Below are positions 46,475 to 55,354 of a DNA stretch of 64,000 nt, piece after piece. The number at the start of each line of letters is the position of its first letter. Position 1 is the stretch's first letter. Origin of the DNA: Sediminibacterium sp. FEMGT703S (GTDB taxonomy: Bacteria > Bacteroidota > Bacteroidia > Chitinophagales > Chitinophagaceae); NCBI GenBank assembly GCA_002786355.1, contig PGCO01000013.1, positions 466,196-530,195 of the forward strand, read 5' to 3'. The notes under the pieces are model-generated. The model was not told the DNA's origin. It searched no databases and saw only the letters and a list, made by a program, of their open reading frames with translations. Both the position numbers and the translations under genes were made by a program.

Positions 46475-49400
46475 TTAGAAATCAAATCCTAAAGCAAAAT
46501 AATATACTGGTGCTCCTTTGAAGATTCCTTTCATCGGCCATCCCGCGTCAAACTTCATGAAATAACCCAACAAAGTACTTCTAACACCAAAACCATAGCC
46601 GCCCGCAAAAGGTCCAAGACCGCCTGCATCAATTTTAACGACAACAGGGCTTTGATTACTAGAAATTACTTCTCCCGGACGTTTGATCCCGTTATACTTA
46701 CCATTCCATGCGGTTCCTAAATCTAAGAACTGTACCACCTGGAAATTGCGGAGGAAAGCGTTGTTAATTGGTCTATCAAAAATGGTCGCAAATAAAGGCA
46801 GCCTAAATTCACTATTGATTACAAAAGCATTATTACCATTGGCAATATTTTGAGTGTAACCACGCATATTTACTGCCAAAGATTGGAACGCATAATTTTG
46901 ATCAGCAGCAGGTTGGTTGCTATTGTTGAATTTAGGTCCAATCCAGCCATCTACACCACCTAAGTAATAGATTAACTTTTGATTACCCCAAGAAAAGTCT
47001 GCAGCTACCCTACCAGCCCAAATAAAATTGCGATAAATTTTATGGTAATACCTTCCATCAAAACCAAAATTCATCGTCGGTTTACCATTGTTTTGAGGGT
47101 TTTTACTTGCTGGCAAATTAATATCTAAGTATACTTTATAGCGTAACCCGTTCCATATATTTTGAGTAGGGTTAATGGTGTTGTCATGCACATATTCCAA
47201 CCTAGACAAAATGAATTGAGAAACGGTGTCTTTAAAAGCCAAGGCATTGGGATTCGGTTGACCAGTAAAATTATCATAAGATTTTAGTACCCCTCTATCC
47301 GAACGCAAACCAATAGTCGCTCTGATACTTTTCACTTCATTTATAGGATAACTTGCATTAAACTGATACAAGTTCGTGAACAACATATTATTGAATTGAG
47401 TTCTAAAGAAATTGGTCACATTACTTCTATAATAAGTAACTCCCCAATCAATTTTTTTACGCATGTTTTGAAAAGAGAACATTAAGTCTTTATCTGCCAA
47501 ATTGGTTCCAAAACGCATCCCTGCAATGAATTTAATGTCTTCCATCAAGTCGCTCACGCCTACTCTAAAGGTGAAATTAAAATCATTCCCATTATTTAAT
47601 TGAATAGGGCCAGATCCACCTGCATAAGGCTGGTAACGATTGATAAGTACATTATTAGAAAACCCACCCAATAAGTAATCTGAACTGAATTTTAAACCAT
47701 AATCATACAACTTTGAATTAGCTAAACTGGTTTTTCTTTGAGGTAGCCCTGTCACTAAATTAGCATTAGTATTGACGGTTGTTGTATCAGGCAATTCATC
47801 CGAAAATTCATTTTGGAATACTGACACTTTTTTGGCGGTATCGTTTGCTGGTTTATTGTTGTTATACTGAATAGCCCTGCCTTCTGATATTTTTTTGTCT
47901 TCCAGCACTTTCTTAACATACTCGGTATTACGGGCAGTCACATTTCTTTTTGCTAATGCAACTTCATCCACTTTTAATTTATATACGAATTTAAAATCGC
48001 CCTCTCTTCTTACTTCACTAACTTGTCCATTATTCCCCGCAATTCTAGTTTCAAGTAAAGAACTTTGATAATTGGTTATCGGAAATGTATAAGTGGAGTC
48101 TTTATAAACTTGAAAATAACTCACACTATCAGGCTCCTGTTTTTGCCAAGCCACCAATGTAGAATCAAATTCTTTTGGTGCAGGATTACGCAGAATTTCT
48201 TCGCCAATATAGTAAAGGGTATCTAATCCATTTCTTTGAGTGGAAAAGAAACCTGCCCACCTATTACCGATACCATTTTCATCAGATACAAATGTAAAGT
48301 GATTGGTATTGTATTGCATTGGGTAACGGGCATTCCCCATTTTAACATTCGTCAATTGGGCAATCTGCTTCTCTTTGCTATCATTCAATACATCTACCAT
48401 GTAAATATTGAAAGGATACCTGCTTGGCAATACCGTGTCTTTATTGGGAGCATTATTACCAGGGCGATTAGAAGAAAAAATGATACCTACTCTATTAGGG
48501 AATGAAACCAATGTAGGATCTAAGTCATCATAAATATCATTGGTAATTTGAGTTACTTTTTGCTCTTCAATTTTGTAAGTGAAAATATCCGTATGCCCAT
48601 TTTTTACCGCACTTAAAACTAAGGTATTGGCATCAAGCATAAAACTAGCATCTAATATTTGGTCGAATCCATCAATAGTTTGTTTAAATCTTTTGTAACG
48701 CGCAATTAAGTCGTACACAAACATATTGATCTTTCCTTTTTCCCAATAAATGACTAAAAGTCGTGAGCCTTTTCCATCCCATGCCATGATTGGATAATTT
48801 GGATTTACCTCATTCACGTTGGTTAAAACACCGCTTTTCAACAATACTTTTTCGTCATAGAAATTCTCCATTAACTTAACTGAGTAAATACCTTTTTTAA
48901 ACTCTAAAACAGAATAGGTATTACTGCGTGGATTAGGGTTGGCTTGGAATCGGAAATAATCCCGCTTGCCAATTTCTTCTGTAACCGTCAGTTGACCTTT
49001 CAATTGATTTCTGCGTTGACGAATATCTTTGATATATCTGTCTTGCTGAAACTGCATGAAGTCGGCCAATACATCTTTGAATTTTTTCTTACAAATTCTT
49101 AAACAGGCATTATTGATGTTTTTATACATTCTTGCCAAATACAATAAGTAAGTGATATTTTCTTTACGGTACTTTTCGCCAATATAATTCCAAAATGCAT
49201 GCCCAGCTAGAAGCGGCTTTTCAAATGCAAATTGATAAAATGAATTGTATCTTCCGCTTAATATGGCACTTTTAAGTTCATCGTCTTTTTCAGTACTCCA
49301 AGATTGACCAGCATAAGAAATATATCCATCCACCATCCATTTAGGTAAATCTAACAAAGCTTGGTTACTGGCAAATTCACCTATATCGTCTCCGAATAAT

Positions 49401-49852
49401 AAATTATCGGTTAATACTTTTGCTATGCCCTCTCTAATTTGATTCTTTAACTTTTGATGATTGCCATTAAAGTAAACGATGATTTTGTTATTTACCAACT
49501 TAGTAACACCACCTGCATTCTGCCAATCTGACCCCAAACCGATATTGCTGCTTTTGTAATCATTATAATTATTGTATACCACAATATTGGCTCTACGCTG
49601 CAAAGAATATTCAATAAAATTTTCGATAGACTTAAGCTCTTCTTCGGCTACTTGGCTTACGAATTTACCCAACTCTACTCCCCCTTGGGTTACATAAGTA
49701 TTGAAATTGGGAGATTGATAAAACTTCCAATTAAATTTCTGGTGTTGAATTCTATTCTTACCAAATTCCACACTATTAACCTGTGCATTTACAGCAACAG
49801 AACTTAATAAACCAAGAAAAAAAATTACTTTACTGATACTATTCAATTGCAT
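46475..49852 (-). CDS. Large secreted TolB-like propeller protein with C-terminal outer-membrane barrel
   Basis: A 1125-residue protein. A signal peptide (MQLNSISKVIFFLGLLSSVAVNAQ) is followed by a peptidase-MA-like N-terminal domain (about residues 25-290, LDLPKWMVDGYISYAGQSW, without a visible HExxH). A PD40/TolB-like beta-propeller (about 300-590) carries repeats such as IIFSSNRPGNN and HFTFVSDENGIGNRW. A region to about 720 leads to a C-terminal membrane barrel of the Omp85/surface-antigen type (for example EFRLPLFATIFD and GYGFGVRST), ending in YFALGFDF. The family exists in Bacteroidota as an uncharacterised TolB-like protein. Start chosen at ATG 49852, the only one giving a clean signal peptide. 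Confidence 0.8.
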   Translation of the reverse strand: MQLNSISKVIFFLGLLSSVAVNAQVNSVEFGKNRIQHQKFNWKFYQSPNFNTYVTQGGVELGKFVSQVAEEELKSIENFIEYSLQRRANIVVYNNYNDYKSSNIGLGSDWQNAGGVTKLVNNKIIVYFNGNHQKLKNQIREGIAKVLTDNLLFGDDIGEFASNQALLDLPKWMVDGYISYAGQSWSTEKDDELKSAILSGRYNSFYQFAFEKPLLAGHAFWNYIGEKYRKENITYLLYLARMYKNINNACLRICKKKFKDVLADFMQFQQDRYIKDIRQRRNQLKGQLTVTEEIGKRDYFRFQANPNPRSNTYSVLEFKKGIYSVKLMENFYDEKVLLKSGVLTNVNEVNPNYPIMAWDGKGSRLLVIYWEKGKINMFVYDLIARYKRFKQTIDGFDQILDASFMLDANTLVLSAVKNGHTDIFTYKIEEQKVTQITNDIYDDLDPTLVSFPNRVGIIFSSNRPGNNAPNKDTVLPSRYPFNIYMVDVLNDSKEKQIAQLTNVKMGNARYPMQYNTNHFTFVSDENGIGNRWAGFFSTQRNGLDTLYYIGEEILRNPAPKEFDSTLVAWQKQEPDSVSYFQVYKDSTYTFPITNYQSSLLETRIAGNNGQVSEVRREGDFKFVYKLKVDEVALAKRNVTARNTEYVKKVLEDKKISEGRAIQYNNNKPANDTAKKVSVFQNEFSDELPDTTTVNTNANLVTGLPQRKTSLANSKLYDYGLKFSSDYLLGGFSNNVLINRYQPYAGGSGPIQLNNGNDFNFTFRVGVSDLMEDIKFIAGMRFGTNLADKDLMFSFQNMRKKIDWGVTYYRSNVTNFFRTQFNNMLFTNLYQFNASYPINEVKSIRATIGLRSDRGVLKSYDNFTGQPNPNALAFKDTVSQFILSRLEYVHDNTINPTQNIWNGLRYKVYLDINLPASKNPQNNGKPTMNFGFDGRYYHKIYRNFIWAGRVAADFSWGNQKLIYYLGGVDGWIGPKFNNSNQPAADQNYAFQSLAVNMRGYTQNIANGNNAFVINSEFRLPLFATIFDRPINNAFLRNFQVVQFLDLGTAWNGKYNGIKRPGEVISSNQSPVVVKIDAGGLGPFAGGYGFGVRSTLLGYFMKFDAGWPMKGIFKGAPVYYFALGFDF

Positions 49853-49911
49853 ATCCGAACTTTGGTATTTAAAATTAATCATTTACCGTTAAAAGCGGGT
49901 AAAATACATAT

Positions 49912-50550
49912 ATGATAAAGGTTAAGGTTTTTACATTTAGTCCAATTCAAGAAAATACCTATGTACTTTATAACCAGCATAATGAAGCCATCATTATAGA
50001 TCCCGGCTGTTATGATACCACAGAACAGGATCAATTATTTCAATTTATCCAATCAAATACACTTAAACCGGTTCAATTGTTAAATACACACTGTCATTTA
50101 GACCATGTGTTTGGCAATAAATGGGTTTACGATACTTTCAAAACCCCACTTCATATTCATCCAGAAGAAGAGCCCATGCTTAAAATGGCACCATTATCAG
50201 GTGAAAAATGGGGGCTTCCTTTTGTCAACTATGAAGGTCCTATCAAATATCTGTATCCAGGAGATACCATTTTGCTAGGAAATGATGCCCTGAAAGTGAT
50301 TTTTGCTCCAGGACATTCTCCAGCCAGCATTTGCTTTTACAGTGAATTTGACAATTTTTTAATAGGTGGCGATGTACTATTTAGGGAGAGCATTGGCAGA
50401 ACCGACCTTCCCGGAGGCAACCACGAATTGTTATTAAAAAGTATCAGAGAAAACCTTTTTTGTTTACCCAATGATGTTAAAGTGTATCCAGGTCATGGTC
50501 TTAGCACAACCATTGGGCATGAAAAGCGACACAATCCATTTTTACAATAA
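49912..50550 (+). CDS. MBL-fold metallo-hydrolase (glyoxalase II-like)
   Basis: A 212-residue metallo-beta-lactamase-fold enzyme. The dinuclear metal motif H60-C-H62-L-D64-H65 lies in THCHLDHVFG. Further ligands are the His in APGHSPAS, the Asp in GGDVLFRESIGRTD and the C-terminal His in YPGHGL. Length and layout match single-domain hydroxyacylglutathione-hydrolase-like proteins (YcbL type), which lack the C-terminal substrate domain of classical GloB. Substrate not certain. It is divergent from the large propeller gene. Confidence 0.92.
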   Translation: MIKVKVFTFSPIQENTYVLYNQHNEAIIIDPGCYDTTEQDQLFQFIQSNTLKPVQLLNTHCHLDHVFGNKWVYDTFKTPLHIHPEEEPMLKMAPLSGEKWGLPFVNYEGPIKYLYPGDTILLGNDALKVIFAPGHSPASICFYSEFDNFLIGGDVLFRESIGRTDLPGGNHELLLKSIRENLFCLPNDVKVYPGHGLSTTIGHEKRHNPFLQ

Positions 50551-50555
50551 CGAGT

Positions 50556-52724
50556 CTAATTTTCTTGTTGCATATACGTATTGAATGCAGTAATAAAAAT
50601 AGCTCCTAAGTTTTTGTAAGGAGGAACATAATCATCAAACTTCTCCTTAGCGTTTCCACTAAATCGAATAGCTAAACTATTCCAAAGCGAAGGCCATTTT
50701 AGGTTTTTACCTAACCGTAATTCTTCGCTAATTACATTGATAAGTCCTTGGTTAATAATACCAGTACCAATTTGCTTAGAGGAAATGATATGTGCACCAG
50801 GTGCGATTTCTAATACTTCGTTCAACCGTTGATATCCTCCACAACTTCCTAATAAAACCAGCTTTGCAGAAGAAGGCATTTTCTTAACTGTTTGATTTAG
50901 ATAATAACTATGACCGCGATGAATCACCACACTTGGGTGCAAACTTTGGCTATGTAAATATTCAATTAAGCTATCCTGCGAAGCGGCATCTAAATCTTCA
51001 GTTTCATCAAGCGGCAAATTGGCATAAATGGTGATAGGGGTTCCAATTCTCGAACTTACTTCTACCCATTGAGACTTCTTCGTAATTCTCCAATTGGCAT
51101 TTCTGAATTTATTCAAGAATGCATTAAAAACTACCATACCGTCTTTATCGCCGTAGAAAAATTGCTGCATAACAACTCTCCCAGTTTCACTGTCTTTAAG
51201 ATAGTTGTTGGGTAATTCATAAATAGGCATTATACCCAACTTCACAGATAAATCAATTTTACTAGTAGGCTCCAAAGACGAAAAAATAGTTTCTAATAAA
51301 TCATAGATTACTTGTCCTCTTTTATTCTTTATCTCATTGCATCTATTTAATTCTAACCTAACCTGATTTAACATGAGCTTTTTAAGCAGTGGATTATAAA
51401 CGCTTGAATAAGAATCAGCAACATCTACGGCATCTTCTAAAGAAGTAGTTTGTTCTAACCCATTCACAAATCCACGCATCAATTGTTCAGCATCCTTCTT
51501 ATCCATTTTAGAAAGAAAATCATCTAACTTATTATATGCCGCAGCAATCTTGATAAATTTTTTATATTGATCCCTATTCACCATTGATAACAAGGAATCT
51601 GATCGGGGATTTTTCATTGCAGCAAAGATTCTTGGATAGACCCCGTTTACAAAACTTGAAGTATACATTTCTTCTTCGCCAGTTACTGCTAAATAGTATA
51701 GCTCTTGAGGACTTAATTTTCTGATACTTTTGAACCGCACAAAATCACTTCTTTCATTGTGTAAAGCATTGATTTCATTGATGTATAGCTCTATACTCTT
51801 AGTTTTTAATTTATTGTATAAAACTTTAGCGGCCATAGGAGTATCGCCTTGTTGAATTCTTTTAGCATAATCAATCCTAGTGCTGACCAACAAACTAAAA
51901 TAGCCAGTAGAAGTATCATTCCCTACAAACCTAGTTATAGAATCCATTTTTAGTTTTCCAGTGTATAATTGGTCTAAAAAAGGAAAATACATTCTACCAG
52001 TACTAGTTAATGAAAGTCGTGCAACTAATTTTACGAAAGGATGATTTACCGATTGAATTTTTTTACCCAGAGCATTAGGGGCAGCAGCATAACTATATAA
52101 TTCTTCTGGATCTCTAAATGCTGCAAGAATAATTAAAGAATCAGCAGATGCTGTAGCAGGGTTTCGGAATAAAATGGGTAAAATTTTAGTAGGATTTCTA
52201 TCGCATTGCTTTACAACAATACTATCTTTTGCTGCTTGCATTCCTCTATTACTACTCAAGGTAAAATTCTCTGTAAGTATGATGGCCGATTCTAAATCGA
52301 GCTTGTTCATTAAAGGCGCAATTGATCCTCCAGACAGATGCTCATTCATTGCTACCTGAAAAGTTTGTAGTAAAAAAGGTAGTCTGGTGACGGGCGTTTT
52401 CCCATTTTGATAATTAGTATAGTAAGCCGTGAGCAAATCGTTAACACCCCTTAGCCAGGTATATTTTGCATTGTTATCAATCTCAGTACTCAACTCAATT
52501 TTGCTTCTTAACTGTTTAATTAATTTTTCAGAAACAAGTAATTCGTCATTTGTTAATTGGAATTGCTTTGCTGGATACAATCTTATAGCTTCAAAACTGC
52601 GATGTATATATTCATGGTGCAATTGACGCATTGCAGGAATAGGGGGAATTGAATCAGTTTGTTGTGCACTAGATTGCGATAAAACAGTAAAAACAAACAA
52701 GCAAGTATATATAACTTTAAACAT
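50556..52724 (-). CDS. Large secreted protein of unknown function, with possible clan-CD-type His/Cys dyad
   Basis: A 722-residue protein with a signal peptide (MFKVIYTCLFVFTVLSQSSAQ). I know no named family. Residues to about 500 are largely helical with basic/acidic patches. Near residues 560-640 an alpha/beta stretch contains VVIHRGHSYY (His602, His605) and, after a hydrophobic strand, LVLLGSCGGYQ (Cys628). This resembles the His-Gly and Cys motifs of clan CD peptidases, but the His-Cys spacing is shorter than usual. The promoter at 52733-52760 fixes the start at 52724 and excludes the longer frame. It is divergent from the response regulator. Confidence 0.7.
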   Translation of the reverse strand: MFKVIYTCLFVFTVLSQSSAQQTDSIPPIPAMRQLHHEYIHRSFEAIRLYPAKQFQLTNDELLVSEKLIKQLRSKIELSTEIDNNAKYTWLRGVNDLLTAYYTNYQNGKTPVTRLPFLLQTFQVAMNEHLSGGSIAPLMNKLDLESAIILTENFTLSSNRGMQAAKDSIVVKQCDRNPTKILPILFRNPATASADSLIILAAFRDPEELYSYAAAPNALGKKIQSVNHPFVKLVARLSLTSTGRMYFPFLDQLYTGKLKMDSITRFVGNDTSTGYFSLLVSTRIDYAKRIQQGDTPMAAKVLYNKLKTKSIELYINEINALHNERSDFVRFKSIRKLSPQELYYLAVTGEEEMYTSSFVNGVYPRIFAAMKNPRSDSLLSMVNRDQYKKFIKIAAAYNKLDDFLSKMDKKDAEQLMRGFVNGLEQTTSLEDAVDVADSYSSVYNPLLKKLMLNQVRLELNRCNEIKNKRGQVIYDLLETIFSSLEPTSKIDLSVKLGIMPIYELPNNYLKDSETGRVVMQQFFYGDKDGMVVFNAFLNKFRNANWRITKKSQWVEVSSRIGTPITIYANLPLDETEDLDAASQDSLIEYLHSQSLHPSVVIHRGHSYYLNQTVKKMPSSAKLVLLGSCGGYQRLNEVLEIAPGAHIISSKQIGTGIINQGLINVISEELRLGKNLKWPSLWNSLAIRFSGNAKEKFDDYVPPYKNLGAIFITAFNTYMQQEN

Positions 52725-52732
52725 ATAGGTAA

Positions 52733-52760
52733 CAAAAATAGGCATTCAAGCAGTTAACAA
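52733..52760 (-). promoter_or_regulatory. -33/-7 promoter of the 722-residue secreted protein
   Basis: On the minus strand TTG (52760-52758), a 17-nt spacer and TATTTTTG (52740-52733). The -7 box lies downstream of the longer in-frame ATG at 52745 and 8 nt before the ATG at 52724. Confidence 0.55.
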
Positions 52761-52803
52761 TTAGATAATAATACAAAAAAGCCTATTTGCCAAGGAATGA
52801 ATT

Positions 52804-52811
52804 TAACTTTG
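52804..52811 (+). promoter_or_regulatory. -7 promoter element of the response regulator gene
   Basis: TAACTTTG, an exact TAnnTTTG match, ends 18 nt before the ATG at 52830. It lies inside the longer open frame that begins at 52797, so that earlier ATG would not be on the transcript. Confidence 0.55.
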
Positions 52812-52829
52812 TGTAAACAGAATGTTAAC

Positions 52830-53510
52830 ATGGAAGGGAAGGTAAAACAGATTTTAATAGCAGACGACGAACCCGATATTTTAGAAATCATCCGTTACAA
52901 TCTGGAGAAAGAAGGTTATGAAGTAATCACAGCTAAAGATGGAAACGAAGCCATTGAAAAAGCCAAAGAGTTCTATCCCGATTTAATTATTCTAGATATC
53001 ATGATGCCTCGGAAGAACGGGGTTGAAGTTTGTCAGATTTTAAGAACACAACCCAGTTTTCAAGATACGTTGATTATTTTCTTAACTGCAATGAGCGATG
53101 AGAGCTCTCAAATTAAAGGACTTGAAACGGGTGCAGACGATTATATTAGTAAACCCATCAGCCCCAAAGTTTTGGTAAGCAGGGTAAATGCTTTGTTTAG
53201 AAGAGTCACCAATAAAGAAGCGGGAAAAACTTTACAAATAGGAAATATAGGAATAGATCCAGTCAAGTTTATTGTAACAATAGATGATAAAGAGGTAATA
53301 CTGGCAAAAAAGGAATTTGAATTAATCTATTTATTAGCCTCTAAACCTGGAAGGGTTTTTTTAAGGAACGAAATACTTACCCAAGTATGGGGCAATGAAG
53401 TAATTGTTGGAGACAGAACCATTGATGTTCATGTTAGAAAAGTAAGACAGAAATTAGGAATAGACTGTATTACTACCGTAAAAGGGGTAGGTTACAAATT
53501 TGAAATTTAA
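52830..53510 (+). CDS. OmpR/PhoB-family response regulator
   Basis: A 226-residue regulator with a receiver domain (acidic pair Asp12-Asp13, phosphoacceptor Asp56 in LILDIMMP, Lys in the YISKPIS motif) and a C-terminal winged helix ending with TIDVHVRKVRQKLG and VKGVGYKFEI. It pairs with the histidine kinase 35 nt downstream. A DUF47 protein and a Pit phosphate transporter follow the kinase, so the pair may respond to phosphate (PhoBR-like), which is inference. The start is fixed at ATG 52830 by the promoter. Confidence 0.93.
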   Translation: MEGKVKQILIADDEPDILEIIRYNLEKEGYEVITAKDGNEAIEKAKEFYPDLIILDIMMPRKNGVEVCQILRTQPSFQDTLIIFLTAMSDESSQIKGLETGADDYISKPISPKVLVSRVNALFRRVTNKEAGKTLQIGNIGIDPVKFIVTIDDKEVILAKKEFELIYLLASKPGRVFLRNEILTQVWGNEVIVGDRTIDVHVRKVRQKLGIDCITTVKGVGYKFEI

Positions 53511-53545
53511 CTAATTGTTTCAGCAGCAAAATGTAAATTGCCTGT

Positions 53546-54592
53546 ATGCTGAATACAAAAAACCTTTCTCCCAAGCAGCTATCGGCCTTTACTGCGGCTA
53601 TTTTAGCCATTCCTATATCAATTGGTATTTGGTTTATTAAACCAGATTGGGTTATTACAATTGTTTCGCTATTAATCACATTTATCGGAAGCTATTTACT
53701 GATAGGGTTTGTATTAGAATCTTTCATCTATAGAAAGATTAAATTGATTTATAAGTTTATTTATCAAACCAAAGCAACAAAAAGAGAAGAGACTTATTAT
53801 AAATACATCTTACCACAAAAGGGTATTGATGAAGTAAGAGAAGACGTTGAGAAATGGGCAGAACAAAAAAGCGCAGAAATCGAAATTTTAAAACAAAATG
53901 AAGTTTTTAGAAAGGAGTTCTTACAAAATTTAGCGCATGAATTTAAAACACCCATTTTTGCCATTCAGGGCTATATTGATACCTTAAGAGATGGGGCAAT
54001 TGATAATCGAGAAATCAGCATTCGCTTTTTAGAAAACACGGCTAAAAATGTAGACCGTATGGTCAATCTTGTTAAAGACCTAGACGCCATATCTAGATTG
54101 GAAAGTGGAGAACAGCCCTTACACAAAGAGTCATTCATTATTCAAGAACTTATTCGTGAAATTTATGAAACCCTATCCATTAAGATTGATGCAAAAAAAA
54201 TAAACTCAAGTATTAAAAAAGGCTGTGAATTTCCGATATCCGTTTTTGCGGACAAAGAGAAAATAAGACAGGTTATAAATAATCTAGTTATCAACTCTAT
54301 CAAATATGGCAAAGAAGGAGGTAATATTATTGCTAGTATCTATAAGACAGATGAAGAGCATGTTTTAGTTGAATTAAGCGATGATGGAATTGGAATTGCC
54401 GAAGAACACTTACCCCGGGTTTTTGAACGATTCTACAGAACAGATCGCGGCCGAAGCCGAGATATTGGTGGAACAGGCTTAGGTTTAGCTATCTGCAAAC
54501 ATATTATTGAAGCACATGGGCAAACAATGCATATTCGCTCCAAAATTGATGTGGGAACATCAGTCGGATTTACCTTATCAACAATGAATTAA
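53546..54592 (+). CDS. Sensor histidine kinase, PhoR-like
   Basis: A 348-residue membrane kinase. Two N-terminal spans (about residues 13-32 and 35-56) are followed directly by a linker, HisKA with His131 in LAHEFKTPIFAIQ, and HATPase_c with the N box (VINNLVINSIKYG), DDGIGIA and GGTGLGLAIC. There is almost no periplasmic loop and no PAS domain. It therefore probably senses a membrane or cytoplasmic signal, as PhoR does with the Pst/PhoU system. It is the cognate kinase of the regulator upstream. Confidence 0.92.
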   Translation: MLNTKNLSPKQLSAFTAAILAIPISIGIWFIKPDWVITIVSLLITFIGSYLLIGFVLESFIYRKIKLIYKFIYQTKATKREETYYKYILPQKGIDEVREDVEKWAEQKSAEIEILKQNEVFRKEFLQNLAHEFKTPIFAIQGYIDTLRDGAIDNREISIRFLENTAKNVDRMVNLVKDLDAISRLESGEQPLHKESFIIQELIREIYETLSIKIDAKKINSSIKKGCEFPISVFADKEKIRQVINNLVINSIKYGKEGGNIIASIYKTDEEHVLVELSDDGIGIAEEHLPRVFERFYRTDRGRSRDIGGTGLGLAICKHIIEAHGQTMHIRSKIDVGTSVGFTLSTMN

Positions 54593-54664
54593 ACATACTA
54601 TCTATGTTTAATATTATCTAATTATTAACTTTTTGCTATTAAACAAGGTCCCGCGTAAAAAGGG

Positions 54665-54672
54665 TATTTTTG
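54665..54672 (+). promoter_or_regulatory. -7 promoter element of the DUF47/Pit operon
   Basis: TATTTTTG, an exact TAnnTTTG match, 16 nt before the ATG at 54689, in the 96-nt gap behind the histidine kinase. Confidence 0.5.
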
Positions 54673-54688
54673 CGCAAAATCTACCAAC

Positions 54689-55336
54689 ATGGGTATCAAC
54701 AACATCGGTCGCTTTTTCATGCCAAAAAATAAACTGTTCTACGAACTTTTTGAAGACGTAGCAGAAAAAGCGCATGAAATGGGTATAAAACTTAAAGAAA
54801 TGGTTAGCGAAGCTGACCAAGACAAGAGAAGAGCTATTTTGGCTCAAATAGAAGACTTAGAACACAAGAACGACGACAATACCCATAAGATTTTCACCGA
54901 GTTAGGTAGAAATTTTATCACCCCATTTGATAGAGAAGATATTCATTATTTAGCAACTGCATTGGATGATATTGCAGACTACATATTTGCCTCCGCTAAA
55001 AAAATAAACTTTTATAGCGTAAACCCGAACGATACTGGCATTCAAAAAATGGCCGATTTAATTCTACAGGGTACAATAGAAATTAAAAAAGCGGTGTTTG
55101 GCTTAAGGGATATGAAAAACCTTCGTGAAATGACCGAAGCGATGGTTAAAGTAAACAGCATAGAAAATCAAGCAGATGATGTTTTTGATATGAGCATTGA
55201 AATGTTGTTCCAGCAAGAGAATGACTTCAAAGAAGTAATCAAAAAAAGAGAAATTTATCAAGTAATGGAAATTGCAACTGATAAATGTGAAGATGCGGCC
55301 AATGTAATTGAGTCAATCATTATTAAATACGCTTAA
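54689..55336 (+). CDS. DUF47 (PhoU-like) family protein
   Basis: A 215-residue all-helical protein of the DUF47 family (PhoU-like, pit accessory protein). It has the N-terminal FFMPKNKLFYELFEDVAEKAHE and acidic metal-binding patches such as EDLEHKNDDNTHKI and TALDDIADYIF. Such proteins always sit next to Pit transporters, as here (18 nt), and are thought to modulate phosphate uptake. A second upstream in-frame ATG does not exist. It has its own -7 box. Confidence 0.93.
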   Translation: MGINNIGRFFMPKNKLFYELFEDVAEKAHEMGIKLKEMVSEADQDKRRAILAQIEDLEHKNDDNTHKIFTELGRNFITPFDREDIHYLATALDDIADYIFASAKKINFYSVNPNDTGIQKMADLILQGTIEIKKAVFGLRDMKNLREMTEAMVKVNSIENQADDVFDMSIEMLFQQENDFKEVIKKREIYQVMEIATDKCEDAANVIESIIIKYA

Positions 55337-55354
55337 TAAGCATTAACAGGAGTT

